Origin: Opitutaceae bacterium
GTDB lineage: Bacteria > Verrucomicrobiota > Verrucomicrobiia > Opitutales > Opitutaceae
Length of the DNA: 7,459 nucleotides
Assembly (NCBI GenBank): GCA_029979145.1
Contig: JAPOIC010000095.1
Coordinates: 1 to 7,459, forward strand
Direction: 5' to 3'
Shown here in pieces: positions 1 to 7,287 of this stretch. Numbering within the stretch: the first letter of the stretch is position 1; every line of letters begins with the position of its first letter. The notes under the pieces are model-generated. The model was not told where the DNA came from. It saw nothing but the letters and a program-made list of their open reading frames with translations, and ran no database searches. The position numbers and the translations under genes were made by a program.

Positions 1-251
1 AGGTAGGTGGTGCGCAGGCCAAGCCGGGCGGCGCCGAGGGTGGTGTTCGCGGCGGAACCACCGGGCATCATGGCGATGTCGCCAGAGACCTTGTGCACGA
101 GCGCGGCGATGTCGTCGTCGTCGACGAGGACCATGCCGCCTTTGTCGCCGGAGACGTGGGTCTGAAGAAACGCGTCATCCACGTGGGCGAGCAAATCCAT
201 GATCGGATTGCCCACGCCGATGAGTTCGAAGTCGGTCGGAGAGTTCGTCAT
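1..251 (-). CDS. PfkB-family carbohydrate/nucleoside kinase, N-terminal part (runs off the left edge)
   Basis: The minus strand reads an open frame from ATG at 249-251 to the window edge, giving 83 codons. The visible part starts with a ribokinase-fold N-terminus (FELIGVGNPIMDLLAHVDD, residues 8-26), then KGGMVLVD (37-44) and PGGSAANTTLGAARLG (63-78). That last segment matches the glycine-rich GG-x-x-x-N substrate-binding motif of the PfkB family. PfkB kinases phosphorylate sugars or nucleosides with ATP in the cytoplasm; the spacing and the KGGM-LVD segment resemble the adenosine-kinase-like subgroup, but substrate cannot be fixed because the ATP-binding and catalytic Asp region (normally C-terminal, GAGD) lies outside the window. 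The DUF6941-like gene ends 32 bases upstream on the same strand, so the two are probably co-transcribed. No strong ribosome-binding site is seen before the ATG. Confidence 0.87.
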   Translation of the reverse strand, partial: MTNSPTDFELIGVGNPIMDLLAHVDDAFLQTHVSGDKGGMVLVDDDDIAALVHKVSGDIAMMPGGSAANTTLGAARLGLRTTY

Positions 252-283
252 TACGAATTATCTTTGGAAACCTGCCGCGGGTT

Positions 284-667
284 TCAACCGAGGACGTGCA
301 TGCTCGTCGCGAGAATCGGTTCGTCGTCGACCTCGATGAGGATCGAGTATTCGCCCGCGGCGGGGAAGGAGAGGTTGCGAATCTCGTTGATGAGGTTGAT
401 GCGCTGGAGCGGGGAGGGTGAGTCAAAGGCGCGCTGGATCAGCGGCTGGAGATTGGTTGGGTCGGGGCCGAGGGAAATCTTCACCTCGTGGCAGCCGACG
501 GCGCAGTCGGTGAGCGTCATGAACCAAATCATGAACGGGTGGGAGACCGGAAACCGCTTAGCCTGGATGTTCGAGAACACGCCGAGGAGCGTGTGTTTGC
601 CCGTGGCGGGATCGATGTGGACGCCGTCGCACATGATCCAGGCGAGGAGCAGCGGTTTGGATTGCAT
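284..667 (-). CDS. DUF6941-like conserved protein of unknown function
   Basis: A 127-residue protein read from ATG at 665-667 to TGA at 284-286. The sequence has the layout I associate with DUF6941: an opening strand followed by CDGVHIDPATGKHTLLGVFS (about residues 12-31), then FPVSHPFMIWFMTL, and a C-terminal strand pair with FPAAGEYSILIEVDDEPI. It looks like a small all-beta cytoplasmic protein with no signal peptide or membrane segment. Its function is unknown. The frame stays open upstream, with in-frame ATGs at 704-706 and 746-748 and a TTG at 851-853. I chose 667 because the family-like sequence begins right there (MQSKPLLLAWIMCDG) and the upstream residues are low-quality Arg/Ala/Ser text overlapping the divergent gene. 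The PfkB gene follows 32 bases downstream on the same strand. The family name is recalled from the motif pattern, not searched. Confidence 0.8.
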   Translation of the reverse strand: MQSKPLLLAWIMCDGVHIDPATGKHTLLGVFSNIQAKRFPVSHPFMIWFMTLTDCAVGCHEVKISLGPDPTNLQPLIQRAFDSPSPLQRINLINEIRNLSFPAAGEYSILIEVDDEPILATSMHVLG

Positions 668-697
668 GGCGCAGTGGGACGCGGCGCGGGCGGCGGG

Positions 698-711
698 GCA
701 AATCATTTTGC
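698..711. promoter_or_regulatory. Short palindrome in the divergent spacer (possible operator)
   Basis: GCAAA-TCAT-TTTGC is a perfect 5-base inverted repeat around a 4-base centre, sitting in an AT-rich island within the otherwise very GC-rich 79-base spacer between the divergent DUF6941-like gene (starts 667) and the small membrane protein (starts 747). The position fits an operator or promoter element serving either gene, but a palindrome this short can arise by chance and no -35/-10 pair could be assigned. Confidence 0.25.
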
Positions 712-746
712 TTGGAGCGTCCGCGGCGCGGCGGCTTAACAGAGGC

Positions 747-941
747 ATGGAAAACCTGCCGCCGTTCGTGCAATCCCTCGCGGAATACCCGCGGTGGTTT
801 GTCGTGGCGTGCGCGACCGTGGTGCTGGCGGCGCTTTTGTGGCTCCTGATCAAGGCCCTGAAGTGGACCCTTTACCTGCTGCTGGCGGTGGTCCTCCTGG
901 GCGGCGGCGCCACGGCGGTTTGGCTGCTCTGGCGGCCCTGA
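747..941 (+). CDS. Small two-helix membrane protein of unknown function
   Basis: A 64-residue protein from ATG 747 to TGA 939-941. An AGAGG purine run at 741-745 sits only one base before the ATG, closer than a usual ribosome-binding site. After a short polar N-terminus (MENLPPFVQSLAEYPR) there are two strongly hydrophobic stretches, about residues 17-37 (FVVACATVVLAALLWLLIKA) and 41-62 (TLYLLLAVVLL, then GGG, then ATAVWLLW), joined by a short KALKW turn. This predicts a two-pass inner-membrane hairpin with little soluble domain. The frame is open far upstream to an ATG at 93, but that part runs antisense through the DUF6941-like gene and does not look like protein, so the internal ATG is preferred. 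pyrG follows 59 bases later on the same strand. I do not recognise a family; it could be a structural small membrane protein or an accessory subunit. Confidence 0.65.
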   Translation: MENLPPFVQSLAEYPRWFVVACATVVLAALLWLLIKALKWTLYLLLAVVLLGGGATAVWLLWRP

Positions 942-945
942 CGGG

Positions 946-969
946 GACAAAAACGACCTTTTTCTTGTC
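946..969 (+). other. AT-rich hairpin between the small membrane gene and pyrG
   Basis: GACAA at 946-950 pairs with TTGTC at 965-969, and the inner AAA (951-953) can pair with part of the T run at 959-963 across one bulged C. A GGGG at 943-946 can also meet CCCC at 974-977 after a short bulge. With its T run it could act as a weak terminator for the upstream small gene or as a leader structure of pyrG. The T run is inside the stem rather than after it, so this is not a canonical intrinsic terminator. Confidence 0.25.
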
Positions 970-1000
970 ACTGCCCCGGGCGACGGCTTAACCCTTGCCG

Positions 1001-2625
<1,625 letters not shown>

Positions 2626-2629
<4 letters not shown>

Positions 2630-3420
2630 TCTTCGACCCTGCCAAGCTCCTCATAATTGCCGGCCCCTGCTAGCTGGAGAGCGAGGCCGTCTGCCGCGCC
2701 GTCGCGTCCGAGCTGGCCGAGCTGCGCGTGACCTACCCGGAGCTGAACCTCGTGTTTAAGGGGTCATTCGACAAAGCCAACCGCACGTCCGTCGCGGGCC
2801 CCCGTGGCACCGGCTTGGAAGAGGGACTGAAACTCCTCGCGCTCATCAAGCGCGAATACGGTTTCCCCGTCCTGACCGACATCCACGAGCGCGCGCAGGT
2901 CGCGGCGGTGGCGGAATTCTGCGACGTCCTGCAAATCCCCGCCTTCCTTTGCCGCCAGACCGACCTGTTGCTTGCGGCGGCCGAGACCGGCCGCGTGGTC
3001 AACGTGAAGAAGGGGCAGTTTCTTTCGCCGCAGGAAATGGTGCATGTCACCGGCAAGCTGCGCGCCGGACACGCGACCGAGGTCTGGCAAACCGAGCGCG
3101 GCACCACCTTTGGCTATCAGAACCTCGTCGTGGACATGCGCAGCTTTGCGATCATGAAGCAGAACGGCCTGCCCACGGTGTTCGATGCCACGCACAGCGT
3201 GCAGTTGCCGGGCGCGGGCGGCGGCAAGAGCAGCGGGCAGCGTGAGTTCGTGCCGCCGCTGGCCAAGGCCGCGCTTGCGGCGGGCGCCGACGGCTTGTTC
3301 ATCGAGACCCACCCCGACCCGGCCAACGCGATTTCCGACGGACCCAACATGGTGCCGCTCGCGGAATTGCCCGACTTGCTGGCGGCCTGCCTGGCAGTCT
3401 GGCGCGCGGCCCGCGGCTGA
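2626..3420 (+). pseudogene. kdsA: 3-deoxy-8-phosphooctulonate (Kdo-8-P) synthase, interrupted by an in-frame TAG at codon 16
   Basis: KdsA condenses phosphoenolpyruvate with arabinose-5-phosphate to Kdo-8-phosphate, the entry to the lipopolysaccharide inner core. The frame starts at ATG 2626 inside the pyrG stop (ATGA) and spans 264 codon positions ending at TGA 3418-3420. The first 15 codons read MIFDPAKLLIIAGPC, followed by TAG at 2671-2673, then LESEAVCR. Family proteins read GPC-[A/S/V]-[I/L]-ES here, so TAG replaces one ordinary residue; TCG (Ser) to TAG needs only one base change. Everything after it is well conserved: FKGSFDKANR (44-53), DIHE, IPAFLCRQTDLL, NVKKGQF, TERGTTFGYQNLVVDMRS, FDATHSVQLPG, ETHPDP. 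Cys15, His190, Glu227 and Asp238 match the metal ligands Cys11/His185/Glu222/Asp233 of the Aquifex aeolicus enzyme, the metal-dependent class. Re-initiation at GTG 2728 would give 230 residues lacking the first strand and Cys15, so probably inactive. The gene may be freshly broken, read through, or mis-sequenced. Confidence 0.9.
2671..2673 (+). other. In-frame amber codon inside kdsA
   Basis: TAG lies 45 bases (15 codons) after the kdsA ATG at 2626, in phase with both the preceding GPC motif and the following LES motif. No base is inserted or lost around it, so it is a pure substitution-type nonsense codon, not a frameshift. Confidence 0.95.
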
Positions 3421-3486
3421 CCCAGCCGGGGCATTTTCGCGGCATTGACCGCGCCCCGCCGCGGTGCACAGTGACCCCATACGGAT

Positions 3487-3948
3487 ATGGAAACCTTTAT
3501 TATCGATGTGCCTGTGCCCTCCATGGGCGCGACCGTCAGCGAGCTCAGCGTCATTGTCATCAAGGTTCAGACCGGTGACAAAGTGACGAAGGGCCAGCGC
3601 TTGGCGGACCTCGAAAGTGACAAATCGGCGTTCGAATTTGAAAGCCCCTGCGACGGCACCGTCCACGCGGTGCTGGGCAAGCCCGGCGCGACCATGACCT
3701 CCGGCGAAACTTTCGTGCAGATGGAAACATCCGACGAAAGCCTGCGCCACCTCGCATCGAAAACCGCGGGTCAATCCGCGGCCACCGCGGCTCCCGCCGC
3801 CAACGTCGTCTGGACGCCCCGTGCCACCAAGCTCGCGCAGGAAGCCGGCTTCGATCCCGCCAAGATCACCGACATCGAGGCGACCGGCCCGGGCAACCGT
3901 GTCTCCGGCGACGACGTCCAGCGCTACCTCGAGCGCCGCAAGGGCTAA
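3487..3948 (+). CDS. Stand-alone lipoyl-domain plus E3-binding-domain protein (E2-like, no acyltransferase domain)
   Basis: A 153-residue protein, ATG 3487 to TAA 3946-3948. Residues 1-80 form a lipoyl domain: VPVPSMGATVSE near the start and DLESDKSAFEFESP (41-54), whose Lys46 in the DK turn is the expected lipoylation site. A flexible Ala-rich linker (about 92-107, ending in ATAAPAAN) leads to a peripheral subunit-binding domain at 110-150 (TPRATKLAQEAGFDPAKI, then TGPGNRVSGDDVQRYL), which in E2 enzymes docks E3 or E1. The protein then stops. The large catalytic acyltransferase domain of pyruvate or 2-oxoacid dehydrogenase E2 chains is missing, and the next 220 bases show no remnant of it. 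It may be a swinging-arm carrier or an E3-tethering subunit of the protein X type, working with enzymes encoded elsewhere. It starts 66 bases after kdsA with only a weak ribosome-binding site, and may have its own promoter. Confidence 0.88.
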   Translation: METFIIDVPVPSMGATVSELSVIVIKVQTGDKVTKGQRLADLESDKSAFEFESPCDGTVHAVLGKPGATMTSGETFVQMETSDESLRHLASKTAGQSAATAAPAANVVWTPRATKLAQEAGFDPAKITDIEATGPGNRVSGDDVQRYLERRKG

Positions 3949-3955
3949 GCGGCGC
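3933..3955 (+). terminator. GC-rich hairpin overlapping the stop codon of the lipoyl-domain gene (weak terminator candidate)
   Basis: GCGCCGC (3933-3939) and GCGGCGC (3949-3955) form a perfect 7-base stem with a 9-base loop holding the end of the reading frame and its TAA. It is followed by AAAGGTTATT rather than a T run, so termination would be inefficient or factor-dependent. It is well placed to end the plus-strand unit ahead of the convergent rhamnosidase gene. Confidence 0.35.
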
Positions 3956-4072
3956 AAAGGTTATTCGACGCAACGTCTGAACAGCGTCCCCGGCCGCCCG
4001 ACCCACCCGGGCCGCGCATAAACCGCCGCGCAAATCCAAGCAGCGGAAATCCCGGCCCCGTGCCCGCGATGG

Positions 4073-4093
4073 TTTGTAACGTATTATGTTACA
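4073..4093. promoter_or_regulatory. Palindromic protein-binding-site candidate, copy 1
   Basis: The core GTAACGTA-T-TATGTTAC (4076-4092) has 8-base arms around a single central base with one mismatch. It is part of a 20-base stretch starting TTTGTAAC that recurs at 4152-4171 with one difference. It is sharply AT-rich within a GC-rich convergent spacer. The odd-length two-fold symmetry fits a dimeric transcription factor; a 1-base centre and no T tract argue against an RNA terminator. The cognate regulator is unknown. Confidence 0.5.
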
Positions 4094-4151
4094 GACTGCT
4101 CTTGCCTCCGGAGCTTTCCCTGCGCGCAGTTCCAGCCTGATGGGACAGGAA

Positions 4152-4172
4152 TTTGTAACGTATTACGTTACT
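4152..4172. promoter_or_regulatory. Palindromic protein-binding-site candidate, copy 2, overlapping the rhamnosidase stop codon
   Basis: GTAACGTA-T-TACGTTAC (4155-4171) is a perfect 17-base palindrome. Its right arm contains the TAA stop (complement of 4168-4170) of the minus-strand rhamnosidase gene. It lies 79 bases centre-to-centre from copy 1. The pair has no third copy in the window and is not upstream of any visible promoter, so it may serve long-range repression, a lost neighbouring gene, or a non-transcriptional role. Confidence 0.55.
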
Positions 4173-6111
4173 TACGGGTTGGGGGCGGAAGGCGGAGGGT
4201 GAGGGAAACGCCGGCGGGGGCGCGGGCGTCGAGGTGCCAGATGCCGTTGGGGGTGAGGGTGCCGTCGACGTGGATGGGGCCGCGGATGCTGGGCACGATG
4301 CCGTGCAATTCGGTGAGTGGTCCGGGCTGCGGGGCGACGAGGACGCGGGACCAGCCGGGTTCGAGCGGGCGCACGCCGAGGATAAAACGCGGAATGATGT
4401 TCGCCGGCGCGGCGCCCCAAGCGTGGTTCCAGTCTTGGTTGGGTTTGCAGCGATTGTCCCAGGCTTCCCACGTGATGGTGGCTCCCTGCCGCAGCATATT
4501 GCGCCAGCTGCGCACATCGTCGCTCGTCATGAGCCTGATCGCGTAGTCGGCTTCGCCGGCGAGGAAGAGGGCCTCCAGCAGGTATTGCGCGGCGTAGACA
4601 CTGCACGCCATACCGCGCGATATGACGAAGGTGGCGACGCGCCGCACTTCGGCGGCGGGCACAAGGCCGAAAGCGAGGGGAAAGAAACTCGCGTGTTGGG
4701 CGTGGTGCGCGCTCCCCTCGCCGTCGCGGTAGCATCCGGCGGCGGGATCGAAGAGCACCCGATGAAATGACGCGCGGGCATGCTCGGCGGCGGCGGTGAA
4801 TTTCGCGGCTTCAGCAGTTTTGCCCAGCGCATCTGCGATCCGCGCCATGAGCGTGAGGGTGTGGCAGTGGAAGGCGTTGACGACGGTGTTGACCGGACGG
4901 AAGTCGTAGTCGTCGCGTTCCCCGCCGGGCCAGTCGACGATGTCGCGCAGGTCGCTGGTGTCGACGAGCCCGTCCGGCCGCGCGCGGTCGAGGTAGATCT
5001 TGTCGCGACGCAGGACGTCGTAGTGCCGCGCCAGCGAGCGGGTGTCGCCGGTCGCCTCGTAGTCGGCCCAGGCCATGAGCACGGAATGCTGTTTCCACTC
5101 GGTGGGCCAGGTGGGCTGCTCGAGCAGGTATTCATGGCTGTGGCGGGCGAGGGCAAACTCGCGATCCACGGCGTAGTGGCCGAGTTGGTTGAGGTAGGCG
5201 TCGGCCTCGTAAGGAATGCGCTCGCGGTCGCCGTCGACATAGACGCCGCAGAAAGTCGTGGCGCGAATCGAGTAGCGGCAGAATGCCCACACCGCATCCA
5301 GCGCCGGGTTGGAGGAGGCGAAGGCGGCCGCGGTGTCGTCGAAGGGGTATTCCAAGCGAACCTGCTTGAGATCCCCGGCCGACGGCGCGACCGGGCAGCC
5401 GCGCAACTCGACGTAGCGAAACGGCAGCACGATGCCAAATTCGGCCGGCAGCAGCACCCCTGCGCCGGAGGTATTGCGCTCATCGCGCGGGGTTTCGATG
5501 CGGTAGGTGTGCCGGCCGGCGCGCAACTTCAGCGTTACGCACGCGCTGCGAATCGTGCCACCGGGTTGGAGATCGACGCCCTCGGGACCGGCTTTTTCTC
5601 CAAGGCGGATTTCGATGACGGTTCCGTCGGCAGGCGCTTCGAGTGTGACTTCCAACCAGCCGAAGGCGTGCCGGCCGAAATCCGCGAACCAAGTCGTGTC
5701 GTTCAACGCGCGCAGCGAAGCAGGCGCATGCCGCCACGGGCGCACAGCGTGCCGGCTGGTTTGACCGGGCGAGGCGTCGGGGGTGAGGGTGAACGTTTGA
5801 GGTGAGTACCACGGACCCGGTTCATTAGCGCGGCCCCAGAGGCGCACACACCAGTGGTAGGTGGCGCCGGGTTGCAACGGCGCGCCGGCGTAGGGCAGGT
5901 GAAGCGAATCGGTGAACGCCAAGCGTCCGGTGTCCCAGAGATCGGCGGCACCTGGCTGGAGAAATTCGGCGCGCGACGCCACGAGCACGTGGCAAGCGAC
6001 GGGCGTTTCGCCGGGATCGGGCTCCGGAATCCAGCCGAAGGTTGGCTGGGTCGTCGCGATGACTGAGGGACCGGCCAGCAAGTCGCACAACAACCCGGTG
6101 GGCGCGCGCAT
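4168..6111 (-). CDS. Glycoside hydrolase family 78 alpha-L-rhamnosidase, probably cytoplasmic
   Basis: A 647-residue protein that should release terminal alpha-L-rhamnose from plant or bacterial glycans or glycosides. The N-terminal beta-sandwich (about 1-112) has the family pattern FGWIP, LWDTGRL, YAGAPLQPGATYHWCVRLWG. A second beta region (about 140-260) includes WFADFGRHAFGWLEVTL and the RYVELRG strand. The (alpha/alpha)6 barrel (about 262-580) carries DGDRERIPYEADAY (293-306), where Glu297 is the likely general acid, and ITWEAWDN (546-553) with Glu549 as the likely base, followed by NHAWGAAP (562-569). A C-terminal beta domain closes it. These catalytic assignments are by motif comparison. 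It is shorter than many GH78 proteins and has no signal peptide or lipobox, so it probably acts on imported oligosaccharides. ATG 6109-6111 lies two bases after the rsmE stop, implying coupled translation. The stop TAA overlaps a palindromic site. Confidence 0.93.
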   Translation of the reverse strand: MRAPTGLLCDLLAGPSVIATTQPTFGWIPEPDPGETPVACHVLVASRAEFLQPGAADLWDTGRLAFTDSLHLPYAGAPLQPGATYHWCVRLWGRANEPGPWYSPQTFTLTPDASPGQTSRHAVRPWRHAPASLRALNDTTWFADFGRHAFGWLEVTLEAPADGTVIEIRLGEKAGPEGVDLQPGGTIRSACVTLKLRAGRHTYRIETPRDERNTSGAGVLLPAEFGIVLPFRYVELRGCPVAPSAGDLKQVRLEYPFDDTAAAFASSNPALDAVWAFCRYSIRATTFCGVYVDGDRERIPYEADAYLNQLGHYAVDREFALARHSHEYLLEQPTWPTEWKQHSVLMAWADYEATGDTRSLARHYDVLRRDKIYLDRARPDGLVDTSDLRDIVDWPGGERDDYDFRPVNTVVNAFHCHTLTLMARIADALGKTAEAAKFTAAAEHARASFHRVLFDPAAGCYRDGEGSAHHAQHASFFPLAFGLVPAAEVRRVATFVISRGMACSVYAAQYLLEALFLAGEADYAIRLMTSDDVRSWRNMLRQGATITWEAWDNRCKPNQDWNHAWGAAPANIIPRFILGVRPLEPGWSRVLVAPQPGPLTELHGIVPSIRGPIHVDGTLTPNGIWHLDARAPAGVSLTLRLPPPTRK

Positions 6112-6113
6112 GG

Positions 6114-6869
6114 TCAGGCGTTTTGCAACTCGTAGCTAAGGATGCTCAGGGCGTAGACCGCGGCGGTCTCGCAACGCAGCACGAGTGGGCCGAGGGTCAC
6201 GGGCTCGAAACTGCAGCTGCGCGAGGTGCTCATCTCGGCCGGGGTGAAATCGCCCTCGGGGCCCACCAGCCACAGCACTTTTTGCGGCGCACGGCCCTGG
6301 ACCGACGCGAAGTCGGCCAACACAGTTTTCAGCGAGCGAGCGCCGGGCTGGAGGCTGGCAATCAGTTTCAAATCATAGCCGCGGGTTGACTCCATGAAAG
6401 CGGTGGCGCCTTGCACGGGCAGGACCTCGGGCACGAAAGGATTGCCGCACTGCTTCGCAGCTTCGAGCGCGGCGGTCTGCCACTTTTCGATCTTCTTGTC
6501 CTGGCGGGAACCGTCGAGGTGCACTTGGGTGCGCTCGCTCTCCAGCGGCGCGATCTTCGCGACGCCGATCTCGGTGGCCTTGCGCACGATGGCATCCATG
6601 TAGGCGCCCTTGGGCAGGGCCTGGCCGAGCGTGATATCGAAGGGCAGGCGCTTCATCTTTTGGCCGAAGCGCACCTTGAGCACGGCGGCGTTTTTCGAGG
6701 CGTCGACGAGCTCGCAGATCCATTCGCTGCCGGCGCCGTCAAAGGCGACAACGGTGTCGCCGGCCTTGGCGCGATTCACGGCCACGAGGTGGTGCGACTC
6801 CTCGGTACTCAGCGTGAGGCTCGCGGGTTCAGCGGAAGACGGGGAACAGAAGGCGCGAAAGTCAGGCAT
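6114..6869 (-). CDS. rsmE: 16S rRNA (uracil1498-N3)-methyltransferase RsmE
   Basis: A 251-residue protein, typical RsmE length. It methylates N3 of U1498 in helix 44 of 16S rRNA using S-adenosylmethionine, acting on the assembled small subunit. The N-terminal PUA-like RNA-binding domain (about 1-72) shows SHHLVAVNRAKAGDTVVAFDG. The SPOUT-class methyltransferase domain follows with LPKGAYMDAIVRKATEIGV (85-103), AALEAAKQCGNPFVPEV (133-149), LVGPEGDFTPAE (201-212) and LGPLVLRCETAAVYAL (226-241), which form the trefoil-knot cofactor pocket. GPEGD replaces the commoner GPEGG, and LRCETA the commoner LRTETA; both look like mild variants, not damage. The start ATG 6867-6869 is the first Met matching the family N-terminus, with GGGGCGAC just upstream as a possible weak ribosome-binding site. 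The rhamnosidase gene follows after a two-base gap. Confidence 0.95.
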   Translation of the reverse strand: MPDFRAFCSPSSAEPASLTLSTEESHHLVAVNRAKAGDTVVAFDGAGSEWICELVDASKNAAVLKVRFGQKMKRLPFDITLGQALPKGAYMDAIVRKATEIGVAKIAPLESERTQVHLDGSRQDKKIEKWQTAALEAAKQCGNPFVPEVLPVQGATAFMESTRGYDLKLIASLQPGARSLKTVLADFASVQGRAPQKVLWLVGPEGDFTPAEMSTSRSCSFEPVTLGPLVLRCETAAVYALSILSYELQNA

Positions 6870-6907
6870 GTCGCCCCAGCCAAACCGAATGGGGCTCGGG
6901 CTGTCGA

Positions 6908-6932
6908 GGGTTGAACGGGGGTGGGGGTGGGG
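6908..6932 (+). other. G-quadruplex motif upstream of rsmE
   Basis: Four G runs (GGG, GGGGG, GGGGG, GGGG) separated by loops of 6, 1 and 1 bases satisfy the canonical G3+/loop 1-7 pattern on the plus strand. It begins 39 bases upstream of the rsmE start, on the template strand for that gene, in the likely promoter or leader. Confidence 0.5.
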
Positions 6933-6937
6933 TTTGC

Positions 6938-6954
6938 CGCGGATGAACGCGGAT
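6938..6954 (+). repeat. Tandem direct repeat CGCGGAT-GAA-CGCGGAT
   Basis: Two copies of CGCGGAT with a 3-base spacer (period 10) are directly readable. Similar CGCGGAT/ATCCGCG strings recur as short interspersed intergenic repeats in many high-GC bacterial genomes; that comparison is from memory. Confidence 0.5.
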
Positions 6955-6984
6955 AAGGCAGCGGAGTGCCCGATGGGTATTTAA

Positions 6985-7102
6985 TGGAGATGCGGCGCCC
7001 TCGCCGCGTAGGGCTAAAAAGGGGTTTCTCGAGCGGGCCTATCCCGCAGGCGCGGGAGGCCCGCTCACCTCAAGGCAACGCGGCAAGGGCGCCGCGTCCC
7101 CA
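6985..7102. repeat. 118-base nested palindrome made of three hairpins (REP/BIME-like or MITE-like)
   Basis: The outer arms 6992-7009 and 7078-7095 are inverted copies matching at 17 of 18 bases, and pairing continues outward with mismatches to 6985/7102. Each arm also folds on itself: GCGGCG/CGCCGC at 6992-7007, and ACGCGGC/GCCGCGT at 7078-7097. Between them is a long stem at 7031-7066: GAGCGGGCC pairs with GGCCCGCTC, and inside it TCCCGC pairs with GCGGGA around the loop AGGC. The cruciform or three-leaf architecture and its place outside genes fit a repetitive extragenic palindrome moved in trans. No transposase is present here. Confidence 0.6.
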
Positions 7103-7125
7103 CATATTGGAGGGAGATGGGGTGT

Positions 7126-7177
7126 GCGCTCCGCGCGCGCCGAGGGTCGTTGGGAGCGCTGGCGTCTCGCCGGCTGC
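7126..7177. repeat. Inverted repeats GCGCTCC/GGAGCGC and GCTGGCG/CGCCGGC
   Basis: GCGCTCC (7126-7132) is a perfect inverse of GGAGCGC (7153-7159). The overlapping string GCTGGCG-TCT-CGCCGGC (about 7158-7174) makes a further hairpin with one mismatch. This style of GAGCGCTGGCGTCTCGCC text is reminiscent of interspersed repeats in Verrucomicrobiota/Planctomycetota genomes; this is a recollection, not a search result. Confidence 0.4.
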
Positions 7178-7287
7178 AGAGCGCGGCGGGCTCCTCCGTC
7201 GCTCGTCTTCTCTCGGCGCTGCTCCGCCTCATGAAGCGCGAGGCCAACGGCCGGCGCATTGAGGTCTCGCTGCGCGATTGAACGTCA

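Noticed and set aside
93..746. Plus-strand extension of the small membrane protein frame back to an ATG at 93
   Set aside because: It runs antisense through the PfkB and DUF6941-like genes and does not resemble protein; only the part from 747 on has clear membrane-helix composition.
2671..2673. Selenocysteine or pyrrolysine insertion at the kdsA stop
   Set aside because: The codon is TAG, not TGA, so selenocysteine is excluded. Pyrrolysine is not expected at this Ala/Ser/Val position, and no pyl gene is seen.
2764..3957. 397-codon minus-strand frame opposite kdsA and the lipoyl-domain gene
   Set aside because: Composition is GC-driven shadow text spanning two genes and their spacer; no recognisable protein motifs.
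3949..4167. Remnant of an E2 acyltransferase domain downstream of the lipoyl-domain gene
   Set aside because: All three forward frames were scanned; no catalytic HxxxD-G type motif or E2-like sequence was found, so a simple frameshift truncation is unlikely.
4075..4172. The GTAACGTA palindromes as intrinsic terminators for the convergent genes
   Set aside because: The arms meet around a single base, the fold is AT-rich with at most a 5-6 base stem, and no T tract follows on either strand.
4780..5805. 341-codon plus-strand frame opposite the rhamnosidase
   Set aside because: Antisense shadow; the minus strand carries the GH78 motifs in the correct order.
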